From the NCBI GenBank assembly GCA_012517645.1, contig JAAYUR010000132.1:1-7169 (forward strand): DNA of 7,169 bases, written 5' to 3'. The translations under genes and the position numbers were made by a program. Positions 1-6,386 of the stretch are shown here, piece by piece. Below the pieces are notes generated by a model that had not been told where the DNA came from, searched no databases, and saw nothing but the letters and a program-made list of their open reading frames with translations. Numbering within the stretch: the stretch's first letter is position 1; each line of letters opens with the position of its first letter. Source of the stretch: Treponema sp. (GTDB taxonomy: Bacteria; Spirochaetota; Spirochaetia; Treponematales; UBA12059).

Positions 1-914
1 AGAATCCGATCCACGACGTCCCGGGGCAGGGAACCGGTCGAGAGGGGAATGGAATCCGTGGGAGCTCCGGACGGGCCGGGGGCCGGATTCCCCGCGGTCC
101 CGGCGCCTTCCGCGGCCTTGACGGCAGCCTCGAAAGTAGCGTACCCCCCTGCCCCCGCCTGCGCCGTCGCCAGGGCCGGATCCCACTCGGCTCCGGGCTT
201 GACCCAGGCGAAGCCGATCGCGTCCTCCCCTCGCCGGACTTCCGCCCAGTCCGTATCGGACAGGCGCTTTAGGGCGTTGGGCAGGAGGATCCGTTCCTCC
301 ATGAAAATCATGGTTCGGACCCGGCGGGCGAGGTCCCGGGCCTTCGATCGGGCCGAGCGGACGTCCCCGGCGGCCAGGGCCGCGTCCAATTCCCGGAAGG
401 CGCTGCGGATCTCGTCGTGCTTGCCCCACATCACCTTGGAGGGGCCCGTGAACCCGCTCCGTTCCAGATAGGGGAAGAGCTGGTTCTCCTTGCGCTCGTA
501 GTGGACGATGATCGGTCGGAGCTCCTCCGCGGCGGACCGGATCGCCGTTAGGCCGCCCAGGAAGGCGGCTCGGGAGAGGGCTCGGGCTCGCTTTCGCGCC
601 TCCCGGTTTTCCGCCCGATAGGTGTGAACCGGGTGGCCGGGCATGCGGTCGGCCTTCTCTCCCCGCTCGAGACCGGCCTTGAAGACGTCCGCGTGCACCT
701 CGCAAAGCCGCTGGACCTCCTCCACGGGCATCCCCCCCTCGATCAGGGACTGCTCCAGGGAGGCGACCTCCGAGGCGTCCGCGTTCCGGATGAGGTCGTG
801 GAACTCCTTCTTCACCGCCGCGGGCGAAGCTCCCGCAGCCAGCTTCTCGATTATCACCTTGAGGCGTCCGGCCCGATCTTCCTCGGCCGGAGGCTTCCCG
901 AAATACTCGCTCAT
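1..914 (-). CDS. DUF438 / hemerythrin HHE-domain protein, 3' end outside the window
   Basis: The frame is open from ATG at 914 to the left edge (304 codons, no stop), so the C-terminus is missing. The start is supported by AAGGAGG at 920-926, 5 bases upstream. Residues 15-85 match DUF438 by eye: a LKVIIEKL start, then LEQSLIEGGMPVEEVQRLC at about 53-71. Residues 90-220 are a hemerythrin-like four-helix region with candidate metal ligands H94, H97 and E102 (GHPVHTYRAEN), H138 and E143 (HYERKEN), H166 and E168 (KHDEIR) and E206/E207 (MEERILLP). A Gly/Ala/Pro-rich linker follows at about 245-285, then IPLSTGSL, which in this family introduces a PAS-like domain that should lie beyond the window. 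Family proteins have no firmly assigned role; non-heme di-iron binding with O2, NO or iron sensing is the usual inference. It lies downstream of bfr on the same strand but has its own promoter. Family assignment is strong, function is inferred. Confidence 0.9.
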   Translation of the reverse strand, partial: MSEYFGKPPAEEDRAGRLKVIIEKLAAGASPAAVKKEFHDLIRNADASEVASLEQSLIEGGMPVEEVQRLCEVHADVFKAGLERGEKADRMPGHPVHTYRAENREARKRARALSRAAFLGGLTAIRSAAEELRPIIVHYERKENQLFPYLERSGFTGPSKVMWGKHDEIRSAFRELDAALAAGDVRSARSKARDLARRVRTMIFMEERILLPNALKRLSDTDWAEVRRGEDAIGFAWVKPGAEWDPALATAQAGAGGYATFEAAVKAAEGAGTAGNPAPGPSGAPTDSIPLSTGSLPRDVVDRI

Positions 915-1020
915 GCGAACCTCCTTGATCCGCGCGGTGCGCCGCGCCCCCCTCAGGCCTCTCGTCGCCGCGAAAAGCAGGACAAGACCGCGGTCGCGAC
1001 GGGCGCGATCCTTCGGGATC

Positions 1021-1049
1021 AATGTATCGGAGGATGTTGATTTCGTCAA
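1021..1049 (-). promoter_or_regulatory. Predicted sigma70 promoter of the DUF438/hemerythrin gene
   Basis: On the minus strand, TTGACG (plus 1044-1049) is separated by exactly 17 bases from TACATT (plus 1021-1026). The first box matches TTGACA at 5 of 6 positions and the second matches TATAAT at 4 of 6. It lies in a distinctly AT-rich patch (about 1021-1082) of an otherwise GC-rich window. Transcription would begin near 1014, leaving a leader of about 100 nt before the ATG at 914. The -35 box overlaps a 4-5-4 palindrome, TTGA/TCAA, at 1037-1049. Confidence 0.55.
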
Positions 1050-1083
1050 TATGGTATAGTGGTACTTTTTTACTTTTACTAGA

Positions 1084-1110
1084 CGCCGACCCCTCGGCCG
1101 GGGATCGGCG
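1084..1110 (-). terminator. Hairpin just downstream of bfr, possible terminator
   Basis: CGCCGACCCC (1084-1093) and GGGGATCGGCG (1100-1110) pair over 10 bp with one bulged base and a 6-base loop. The hairpin starts 9 bases after the bfr stop codon. In the bfr transcript it is followed by an A-rich rather than U-rich run, so it is not a textbook intrinsic terminator. It could instead protect the 3' end or separate the bfr transcript from the next gene. Confidence 0.45.
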
Positions 1111-1118
1111 GCTCCGCC

Positions 1119-1589
1119 TTATTCACCCACCTGGGTCGTAAGGAAGACCTGCAGGGTCATCTGCTCGATCTTGCTCTCCAAGGACTCGATGCCGTCCATG
1201 TGGGCGTCCTCGTCGTTCAGGATCTCCTGAAGGATGTCCCGGGTCGCGTAATCCTTGACCTCCCCGGCCAGGATGATCGCCTCGTTGTAGGCCTTGATGG
1301 CTCCCGTCTCAGCGGCCCGGTCGTTTTCCAACTGCTTGGGAACGGTGGACCCGATAGTGATCTTGTTCAGGGAGGATACGACGGGGATGCCCTCCAGGAA
1401 GAGGATGCGCCCGATGAGCTTTTCGGCGTGCTTCATCTCGTCGACGGCCCGTTTCTCGAAATGCTTATGGAGCTTTTCGTAGCCCCAGTCGTCGCACATC
1501 TCCGAATGGACCATGTACTGGTTGATGGCGGTAAGCTCGTCCGCCAGGAGCCCGTTCAGGGCCGAAAGCAGCTTCTCGTTTCCCTTCAT
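1119..1589 (-). CDS. bfr: Bacterioferritin
   Basis: This is a 156-residue iron-storage ferritin of the heme-binding 24-mer type, the usual length for the family. The di-iron ferroxidase ligands fall at the positions numbered for E. coli Bfr: E18, E51, H54, E94, E127 and H130. M52, the methionine that ligates the inter-subunit heme, is also present, which favours true bacterioferritin over plain ferritin. It should oxidise Fe(II) with O2 or peroxide and store it as mineral in the cytoplasm. I chose ATG at 1589 because GGAGG (1595-1599) sits 5 bases upstream and MKGNEKLLSALN is the normal N-terminus. The frame stays open 30 codons further upstream, but that extension would run through the promoter. 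The stop is TAA at 1119-1121. It is divergent from a membrane cytochrome and precedes a hemerythrin-type gene. Confidence 0.97.
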   Translation of the reverse strand: MKGNEKLLSALNGLLADELTAINQYMVHSEMCDDWGYEKLHKHFEKRAVDEMKHAEKLIGRILFLEGIPVVSSLNKITIGSTVPKQLENDRAAETGAIKAYNEAIILAGEVKDYATRDILQEILNDEDAHMDGIESLESKIEQMTLQVFLTTQVGE

Positions 1590-1650
1590 GGCGTTCCTCC
1601 AGGGTGGATTGGGACGATAGGGGCGCCGGGTCTTCCGGAGCCCTTCCTCC

Positions 1651-1679
1651 ACTATAGTGCCCGATACGCGACCTGGCAA
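1651..1679 (-). promoter_or_regulatory. Predicted sigma70 promoter of bfr
   Basis: On the minus strand, TTGCCA (plus 1674-1679) is followed after exactly 17 bases by TATAGT (plus 1651-1656). Each box has 5 of 6 consensus matches, making this the best promoter match in the window. Transcription would begin near 1644 and give a leader of about 55 nt. I see no clear Fur box (a 19-bp palindrome with GATAAT cores) over it. Confidence 0.65.
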
Positions 1680-1719
1680 TTTCTCCGTGCTGGTACGAAC
1701 CTTGCGGCGAAGGTATTCC

Positions 1720-1749
1720 TTGACCGGGGTGCCTCCCGGGAACGATTAT
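1720..1749 (+). promoter_or_regulatory. Possible promoter of the membrane cytochrome-DOMON pair
   Basis: TTGACC (1720-1725), an 18-base spacer and GATTAT (1744-1749) match the sigma70 boxes at 5 of 6 and 4 of 6 positions. They lie about 30 bases before the gene start, in the 190-bp region shared with the divergent bfr promoter. Neighbouring TATTAC at 1747-1752 is an alternative -10 box but would need a 21-base spacer. Confidence 0.4.
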
Positions 1750-1779
1750 TACTGTATGTCCCCCCAAGGAGGCGGCCGA

Positions 1780-2445
1780 ATGAAAAAAGTTCTGTTCTAT
1801 CTGGCCTACCTGGCGACCTTCGCGGTACCCCTGTACTTCTACTATCAATCCGTCGGGGCCTACCTGGACGGCTACACCGCCTCGGTGCTCCTGGGGGTTA
1901 CCGCCTTCGTCCTGCTCTGCAATCAGTTCATCCTGGCATCCAAGCCGGGCTTCGCGGTCCAGGCCTTGGGGGCCAAGGGGCTTCTGGCCCTGCACCGCAC
2001 GGCCCCCGCGGCCCTCATCCTGATCGTGGCTGTGCACTTCACCCTGAAGAAGGCGGCCGGCTACGGGACGACCAGTTTGCGGGCCCTTTTGGGCATCTCG
2101 GCCTTTACGATCACCCTGATCCTGGCGGCCTTCGCGGCGGTGATCATGGCCAACACGGTCCTGTCCCGGATCGGGTTCCTGGCGGCCTTCAAGAAGAGGT
2201 TCACGGAGAAAACGGGCATGACCTACAAGAAGGCCCGGGACCTGCACAACGCCTTCGTCCTGGTGGCCTACCTGGTCCTGGTCCACGCCCTGCTGGCGTC
2301 CACCGCGGATTTCGGCCTTAACCCCGCGGGCGTTTCCTGGCTGATCTTCTGGTTCGTCCTGTCCCAGGGCTTGTACGCGAGGTACCGCCTGACCGGTCGG
2401 GGAGGGGCGGAGAAAAAGGCTGCGCAGGAAGGAGCGGCGAAATGA
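1780..2445 (+). CDS. Ferric reductase/NOX-like transmembrane b-type cytochrome, flavin domain absent
   Basis: A 221-residue membrane protein with about six hydrophobic helices, roughly residues 3-22, 33-53, 68-90, 103-127, 155-176 and 184-200. Helix 3 carries H72 and H86, 14 residues apart, and helix 5 carries H156 and H169, 13 apart. The same 14/13 spacing binds the two stacked hemes in NOX enzymes (H101/H115 and H209/H222 in human NOX2). With motifs such as NQFILASK and ALHR, this supports the ferric-reductase-like transmembrane family. The chain ends in a basic Gly/Ala tail with no FAD or NAD(P)H-binding domain, so it cannot take electrons from NAD(P)H alone. A separate donor is needed, as in MsrQ-type systems. 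Start: ATG at 1780 follows AAGGAGG (1766-1772) by 7 bases; the frame is open 41 codons upstream, but those residues are not membrane-like. The stop overlaps the next start (ATGA), implying translational coupling. Physiological substrate unknown. Confidence 0.85.
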   Translation: MKKVLFYLAYLATFAVPLYFYYQSVGAYLDGYTASVLLGVTAFVLLCNQFILASKPGFAVQALGAKGLLALHRTAPAALILIVAVHFTLKKAAGYGTTSLRALLGISAFTITLILAAFAAVIMANTVLSRIGFLAAFKKRFTEKTGMTYKKARDLHNAFVLVAYLVLVHALLASTADFGLNPAGVSWLIFWFVLSQGLYARYRLTGRGGAEKKAAQEGAAK

Positions 2446-2987
2446 ACCGAACCGGCACCTTGAAGGCGGTGGCATGCCTGGCCGCCGCGCTCCTTCTCTC
2501 GGCCCCACTGTTCGGACAGACCCTGTCTCCGTCCCCGAACACCCCTGTGGCCGACGGGAGGGTTGGCCCGGGGGAGTACACGTACACCTCCGTCCGGAAG
2601 GACATGACGGTGCACCTATCCCTCTCCGGGGACGGCGGGACCCTCCACGCCGCCCTGGAGGCCCCCACCACGGGCTGGGCCGCCGTCGGCCTGGGCTCCC
2701 TCCGGATGAACGGGGCCTTCCTGGTCCTGGGCTATGACGCCGGGGGCGTCCCGTCCGTTCGGGAGGACACGGGATCGGGGCATCGTCATACCCCCAACCC
2801 GAACCGGGTCCTGACCGCCCAGGCGGTACGGGAGGCCTCGGGACGGACTGTCCTGGAGTTCGCCCTGCCCTCCGCCCCGTACGCGGCGGGTTCCAGCCTC
2901 AAGTTGATCCTCGCCTACGGCCGGAGGGACGACTTCGCCTCGATCCACGCCCGCCATGCCCCGCTGGAGGTTCCGATCTCGAGGTGA
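2442..2987 (+). CDS. Exported DOMON-domain protein, probable heme binder
   Basis: This 181-residue protein begins with a signal peptide: R3/K8, a hydrophobic stretch at about 9-24, and likely signal peptidase I cleavage near LFGQ, residues 23-26. There is no lipobox, so it should be soluble outside the inner membrane. Residues 36-179 look like a single DOMON beta-sandwich: DGRVGPGEYTYT opening, GWAAVGLGS at 78-86, RMNGAFLVLGY at 88-98 and IHARHAPLEVPIS near the end. In heme-binding DOMON domains such as the cellobiose dehydrogenase cytochrome, a Met and a C-terminal His ligate heme b. M89 and either H169 or H172 are in the matching places. A GHRH cluster at 113-116 is extra. The start codon overlaps the stop of the membrane cytochrome gene, so the two products are probably partners passing electrons between membrane and exterior. 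A sugar-binding or other redox role is possible. Confidence 0.8.
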   Translation: MNRTGTLKAVACLAAALLLSAPLFGQTLSPSPNTPVADGRVGPGEYTYTSVRKDMTVHLSLSGDGGTLHAALEAPTTGWAAVGLGSLRMNGAFLVLGYDAGGVPSVREDTGSGHRHTPNPNRVLTAQAVREASGRTVLEFALPSAPYAAGSSLKLILAYGRRDDFASIHARHAPLEVPISR

Positions 2988-3032
2988 CGGCCCGAGACCC
3001 TTCCCGTTCGTCGCCCCGGAGGGAACCCGGAA

Positions 3033-3491
3033 CTACTCCACCGGCCGCCCCTCCGCGACCCGGGGGAGTATGCGTCTGTGGGAGATCGGAGACAGGATGA
3101 CGATGGAGGTGGAGACGTCCCCGAAGGGCATGAGACGGTCGATCAGGTGGCGCATCTCGTCCATGGTGCTGACCGCGGCCTTGATGATGTAGTCCACCTC
3201 CCCGGTGACCCGGTGGCACTCCAGGATATCCTGGTCCGCCTCGATCTTGGCCTCGAAGATCCGGGGGGAAACTTTCAGGGACGAAAGCCGGATCAGCAGC
3301 ATGGTGTCCCGGCCGATGGCCTTCAGGGAAACCCGGGCCGAGTATCCCTCTATGATTCCCGCGTCCTGGAGCCTGGCCATCCTCTCCGACACGCTGGGAC
3401 GGCTTAGGTTCAGGCGCTTGGAGAGCTCGCTGATCTTCATGCGGGCGTCCTGCTGGAGCAGGTCCAGAAGTCGAACGTCCAGGGCGTCCAT
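3033..3491 (-). CDS. Lrp/AsnC-family transcriptional regulator
   Basis: A 152-residue protein of typical length for the family. Residues 2-60 form the AsnC-type winged helix-turn-helix: LDVRLLDLLQQDARMKISEL, then LNLSRPSVSERMARLQDAGIIEGY with the recognition helix at about 30-41. Residues 65-140 are the RAM ligand-binding and oligomerisation domain, including the CHRVTGEVDYIIKAAV segment. Members bind amino acids or related metabolites and regulate amino-acid metabolism, commonly including the divergent gene and their own promoter. Start: ATG at 3491, four bases after AAGGAGG (plus 3496-3502). The same frame stays open upstream through the neighbouring coding region, but that is a GC-rich artefact. 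It is divergent from the ptb-iorA-iorB operon, which it most likely controls in response to an amino acid or 2-oxoacid (inference). Its 3' end converges on the DOMON gene with a 45-bp gap. Confidence 0.93.
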   Translation of the reverse strand: MDALDVRLLDLLQQDARMKISELSKRLNLSRPSVSERMARLQDAGIIEGYSARVSLKAIGRDTMLLIRLSSLKVSPRIFEAKIEADQDILECHRVTGEVDYIIKAAVSTMDEMRHLIDRLMPFGDVSTSIVILSPISHRRILPRVAEGRPVE

Positions 3492-3518
3492 GCCGCCTCC
3501 TTTTTGCAGGTGGACCGA

Positions 3519-3552
3519 GCGATATTCCTGCGATATGGATGAGAATATCGTA
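3519..3552. promoter_or_regulatory. Candidate operator between the Lrp-type gene and ptb
   Basis: CGATATTC at 3520-3527 and GAATATCG at 3543-3550 form a perfect 8-bp inverted repeat around a 15-base spacer. A third half-site, GCGATAT, lies at 3530-3536, exactly 11 bases (about one helical turn) after the copy at 3519-3525. The patch is AT-rich and sits 28 bases upstream of the regulator start in the divergent intergenic region. Lrp-family proteins often bind several phased, weakly palindromic sites of this kind, so autoregulation plus control of ptb-iorAB is plausible. Confidence 0.5.
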
Positions 3553-3620
3553 AAAGTGCTTCGCAATGCCATAGCGCCCCCGGGATAACGGGTATATCCT
3601 CTCCCCAGGGGGATACCGCC

Positions 3621-4538
3621 GTGACACAGGAAGCCTTCGGAACCTTTCCCGACATTCTCGCCATCTGCCGGAAGCTCGGGAAAGTCCGCATCAGCGTGGC
3701 GGCGGCCCAGGACGAGGACGTCCTGCGCGCCGTATGGGCGGCCCGGGACGCCGGGATCGCGGACGCGGTCCTGGTCGGCGACCGCGGTAAAATCGAGGCC
3801 ATCGCCGAAAAGGCCGGCGTCGGTTCCCTGGACATCGTCCACGAGCCGGAGGAGGCAGCAGCGGCGCGGCGCGCCGTCGCCCTGGTGCGGGAAGGCCGGG
3901 CCGACGCCCTCATGAAGGGGCTGATCAACACGAGCGACTTTCTCCGGGCGGTCCTGGACGCGGACACCGGGCTCCGTAAGGGTTCTCTCTTGTCCCACCT
4001 TGCGGCCTTCGAAATTCCGGGGCTTTCCAAGCTGACGTTCCATACCGACGGCGGCATCAACATCGCCCCGGCTCTGGAGGATAAGAAGGCCATCCTCCTG
4101 AACGCCCTCGAGGCCCTGACCCGGGTCGGGATCCGGGAGCCGAAGGTGGCCCTCCTCTCCGCGAACGAACAGGTCAATCCCAAGATGCCCTCCACGACGG
4201 ACGCCCGCGCCTTGGTGGAGATGCGGGCCCGGGGGGAGATCCCCGCGGGCATCCTGGAAGGACCCATTGCCTTGGACGTGGCGGTGAGCCGCCGAGCCGC
4301 GGAGCACAAGGGTATCCGGAGCGAGATATCCGGCGACGCGGACCTCTTCCTCGTCCCGAACATCGAGACCGGCAACGTATTGGGCAAGGCCTTGGTCTAT
4401 TACGGGAAGGCCAAGATGGCGGGTCTGGTGCTCGGCGCGGCCTGCCCCATCGTCCTTACGTCCCGATCCGAGACCGCGGAGGGCAAGCTCCATTCCATCG
4501 CCCTGGCCAGCCTGATCGCGATGTCCCCGGCTTCCTAA
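3621..4538 (+). CDS. ptb: Phosphate butyryltransferase-type acyl-CoA:phosphate acyltransferase
   Basis: A 305-residue member of the phosphate acetyl/butyryltransferase family at the typical Ptb length. It would convert an acyl-CoA plus phosphate to an acyl phosphate plus CoA in the cytoplasm. Family signatures visible along the chain are VAAAQDEDVLRAVWAA near residue 25, GIADAVLVGD near 45, DALMKGLINTSDFLRAVLD near 97-115, a central NEQVNPKMPST segment, GPIALDVAVS near 214, and the C-terminal NIETGNVLGKAL and PIVLTSRSET blocks. No fused hydratase domain is present. The start is GTG at 3621, 8 bases after AGGGGG (3607-3612); no in-frame ATG lies early enough to replace it. The acyl group is not fixed by sequence. 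Being followed after 56 bp by iorA suggests aryl- or branched-acyl-CoA made by IorAB rather than butyryl-CoA. No butyrate/acyl kinase gene, the usual partner, is in the window. Confidence 0.9.
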   Translation: MTQEAFGTFPDILAICRKLGKVRISVAAAQDEDVLRAVWAARDAGIADAVLVGDRGKIEAIAEKAGVGSLDIVHEPEEAAAARRAVALVREGRADALMKGLINTSDFLRAVLDADTGLRKGSLLSHLAAFEIPGLSKLTFHTDGGINIAPALEDKKAILLNALEALTRVGIREPKVALLSANEQVNPKMPSTTDARALVEMRARGEIPAGILEGPIALDVAVSRRAAEHKGIRSEISGDADLFLVPNIETGNVLGKALVYYGKAKMAGLVLGAACPIVLTSRSETAEGKLHSIALASLIAMSPAS

Positions 4539-4584
4539 GGCCGGAGTGTGAAACCCGGATCGTACCGAGATACCCTTTGAGCAC

Positions 4585-4590
4585 GGGAGG
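4585..4590 (+). promoter_or_regulatory. Ribosome binding site that sets the iorA start
   Basis: GGGAGG lies 4 bases before ATG at 4595. An in-frame TTG at 4577 would add six residues (MSTGGY) but has no purine-rich sequence at a suitable distance. MKKLMTGNEA beginning at 4595 is also the normal IorA N-terminus. Confidence 0.75.
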
Positions 4591-4594
4591 CTAC

Positions 4595-6376
4595 ATGAAG
4601 AAGCTTATGACGGGAAACGAGGCGGTCGCCCGCGGCGCATGGGAAGCCGGAGCGAAGTACGCGTCCGCCTACCCCGGGACCCCCAGCACGGAGATCCTCG
4701 AATCCGTAGCGGAATACAAGGGCGACATCAAGGCCGAGTGGGGGGTGAACGAGAAGGTCGCCTTCGAGGCCGCCATGGGAGCCGCCATCGCGGGGGCCCG
4801 GTCCCTGGCCGCCATGAAGCACGTAGGCTTGAACGTGGCCGCGGACCCGCTGTTCAGCATGGCGTACACGGGCACCAACGGCGGCTTCGTGGTGATCACC
4901 GCCGACGAGCCCGGCCAGCACTCCTCCCAGAACGAGCAGGACAACCGCAACTACGCCCCCTTCGCCAAGGTCCCCCTCTTCGAGCCCGGGGACAGCCAGG
5001 AATGCCTGGACATGGTCAAGGAGGCCTTCAAGGTCAGCGAGGACTACGACGTCCCCGTCCTGGTGCGCCTAACCACCCGGACCAGCCACTCCAAGGGCAT
5101 CGTGGAGTGCGGGGACCGCGAGGAGGTCGGGATCCGGGAGTACCGCAAGGACGCGGCCAAGTACGTCTCCGTCCCGGCCAACGCCCGGGCCCGCCGCCTG
5201 GTGGTGGAGGACCGGATGAAGCGCCTGGCGGACTACGCCGAGGCCAGTCCCTTGAACTATGTCGAGGACAACCGATCCGAGGTCGGGGTCATCGCCTCGG
5301 GGACGGCCTTCTATTTCGCCAAGGAGGTATTCGGCGCCGGGGCCTCCTATCTCAAGCTGGGCTTCACGAACCCCATGCCGGTCCGCAAGATCCGGGACTT
5401 CTGCGCCTCGGTCAAGAAGATCTACGTGATCGAGGAGAACGACCCGATCATCGAGACCCAGGTTCGCCTGCTGGGCTTCGACTGCCTGGGCAAGAACATA
5501 TTCCCCTTCTGCGGGGAGCTGACCTCGGACATCATCCGCAGGTCCGTGTACGGGTCCTGCTTCGACGCGATCGAGGCGGATCCGGCCAAGGTGGTGCCCC
5601 GCCCGCCCACACTCTGCGCGGGCTGCCCGCACCGGGGCTTTTTCTACGAACTGGGACGCCGACGGAACGTGATGGTCTCCGGGGATATCGGCTGCTACAC
5701 CCTGGGCTTCGCGGAACCCTACAACGCCATGGATACATGCATCTGCATGGGCGCCAGCATCAGCGCGGGCCACGGGGCCCAGCAGGTCTTCGACCTGCGC
5801 AAGGACGAGAAGCCCCGCCGGGTCGTCTCCGTCCTGGGGGACTCCACCTTCTTCCACACCGGGATCAACTCCCTTTTGATGGTGGGCTACAACCGGAGCC
5901 GGACGGTCAACGTGATCCTGGACAACCGAATCACCGGCATGACCGGGCACCAGCAAAACCCGGGCTCCGGCTACACCCTGGGCGGCGACCGGGCCCCGGA
6001 CCTGGACTTCGAGGCCCTGGCCCGGGCCTGCGGGATATCCAACGTGCGGACCATCGACCCCAACGACCTCAAGCTGGTCAAGGAGACCCTGGACTGGGCC
6101 CTCGCCCTGGACGAACCCTCGGTGATCATCACCCGCTGGCCCTGCGCCCTGAAGCGCTTCAGTCCCGAGGACAAGGCGGAGTTCGCCGGGGCCTTCCAGT
6201 CCCGGTACAAGGTCGACCGGGACCTGTGCATCGGCTGCAAGGCCTGCCTCCGGAGCGGGTGCCCCGCGATAGCCTTCGATTGGGAGGCCAAGAAGTCCGG
6301 CATCGACCCGGACCAGTGCGTCGGCTGCGGCGTATGCTCGCAGATCTGCCCCAAATCCGCCATCGTCCGGGAATAA
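4595..6376 (+). CDS. iorA: Indolepyruvate:ferredoxin oxidoreductase, alpha subunit
   Basis: This 593-residue protein is the catalytic subunit of an oxygen-sensitive enzyme that oxidatively decarboxylates arylpyruvates with CoA to acyl-CoA, CO2 and reduced ferredoxin. The N-terminal pyrimidine-side domain starts with TGNEAVARGAWEAG and YPGTPSTEI (26-34), followed by the NEKVAFE glutamate region (52-58). The central part has the family sequence PTLCAGCPHRGFF and SGDIGCYTLG. The Mg-thiamine diphosphate site is GDSTFFHTGINSL with DNRITGMTGHQ. The C-terminus holds two [4Fe-4S] clusters: CxxCxxCxxxxCP (C545, C548, C551, C556) and CxxCxxCxxxCP (C575, C578, C581, C585). All expected cysteines are intact. 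iorB follows after 10 bp, with its ribosome site overlapping this stop codon. Subunit identity is firm; indolepyruvate preference is by family name, and phenyl- or hydroxyphenylpyruvate may serve equally. Confidence 0.96.
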   Translation: MKKLMTGNEAVARGAWEAGAKYASAYPGTPSTEILESVAEYKGDIKAEWGVNEKVAFEAAMGAAIAGARSLAAMKHVGLNVAADPLFSMAYTGTNGGFVVITADEPGQHSSQNEQDNRNYAPFAKVPLFEPGDSQECLDMVKEAFKVSEDYDVPVLVRLTTRTSHSKGIVECGDREEVGIREYRKDAAKYVSVPANARARRLVVEDRMKRLADYAEASPLNYVEDNRSEVGVIASGTAFYFAKEVFGAGASYLKLGFTNPMPVRKIRDFCASVKKIYVIEENDPIIETQVRLLGFDCLGKNIFPFCGELTSDIIRRSVYGSCFDAIEADPAKVVPRPPTLCAGCPHRGFFYELGRRRNVMVSGDIGCYTLGFAEPYNAMDTCICMGASISAGHGAQQVFDLRKDEKPRRVVSVLGDSTFFHTGINSLLMVGYNRSRTVNVILDNRITGMTGHQQNPGSGYTLGGDRAPDLDFEALARACGISNVRTIDPNDLKLVKETLDWALALDEPSVIITRWPCALKRFSPEDKAEFAGAFQSRYKVDRDLCIGCKACLRSGCPAIAFDWEAKKSGIDPDQCVGCGVCSQICPKSAIVRE

Positions 6377-6386
6377 GGAGGCCGTC

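Noticed and set aside
1037..1049. FNR/CRP-like site TTGATTTCGTCAA upstream of the hemerythrin gene
   Set aside because: The half-sites are separated by 5 bases rather than the 6 of the TTGAT-N4-ATCAA consensus, so the dyad is out of register; kept only as a palindrome overlapping the predicted -35 box.
1590..1679. 30-residue N-terminal extension of bacterioferritin
   Set aside because: It would be translated across the predicted -10 box, has no resemblance to ferritins, and the internal ATG has a good ribosome site and gives ligand numbering identical to E. coli Bfr.
2988..3032. Terminator between the convergent DOMON and Lrp-type genes
   Set aside because: The best stem is a 5-bp TTCCC/GGGAA pair (3001-3005 with 3021-3025), partly within the 45-bp gap, with no U-run on either side.
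3583..3615. GGATA/TATCC/GGATA set before ptb as an attenuator or operator
   Set aside because: The 5-bp arms are short and the sequence is biased to runs of C and G, so chance pairing is likely; no U-run or leader peptide is visible.
3492..4493. Long N-terminal extension of the Lrp-type reading frame on the minus strand
   Set aside because: It is antisense to the well-supported ptb gene, and its Gly/Arg/Asp-rich translation is typical of opposite-strand frames in GC-rich DNA.
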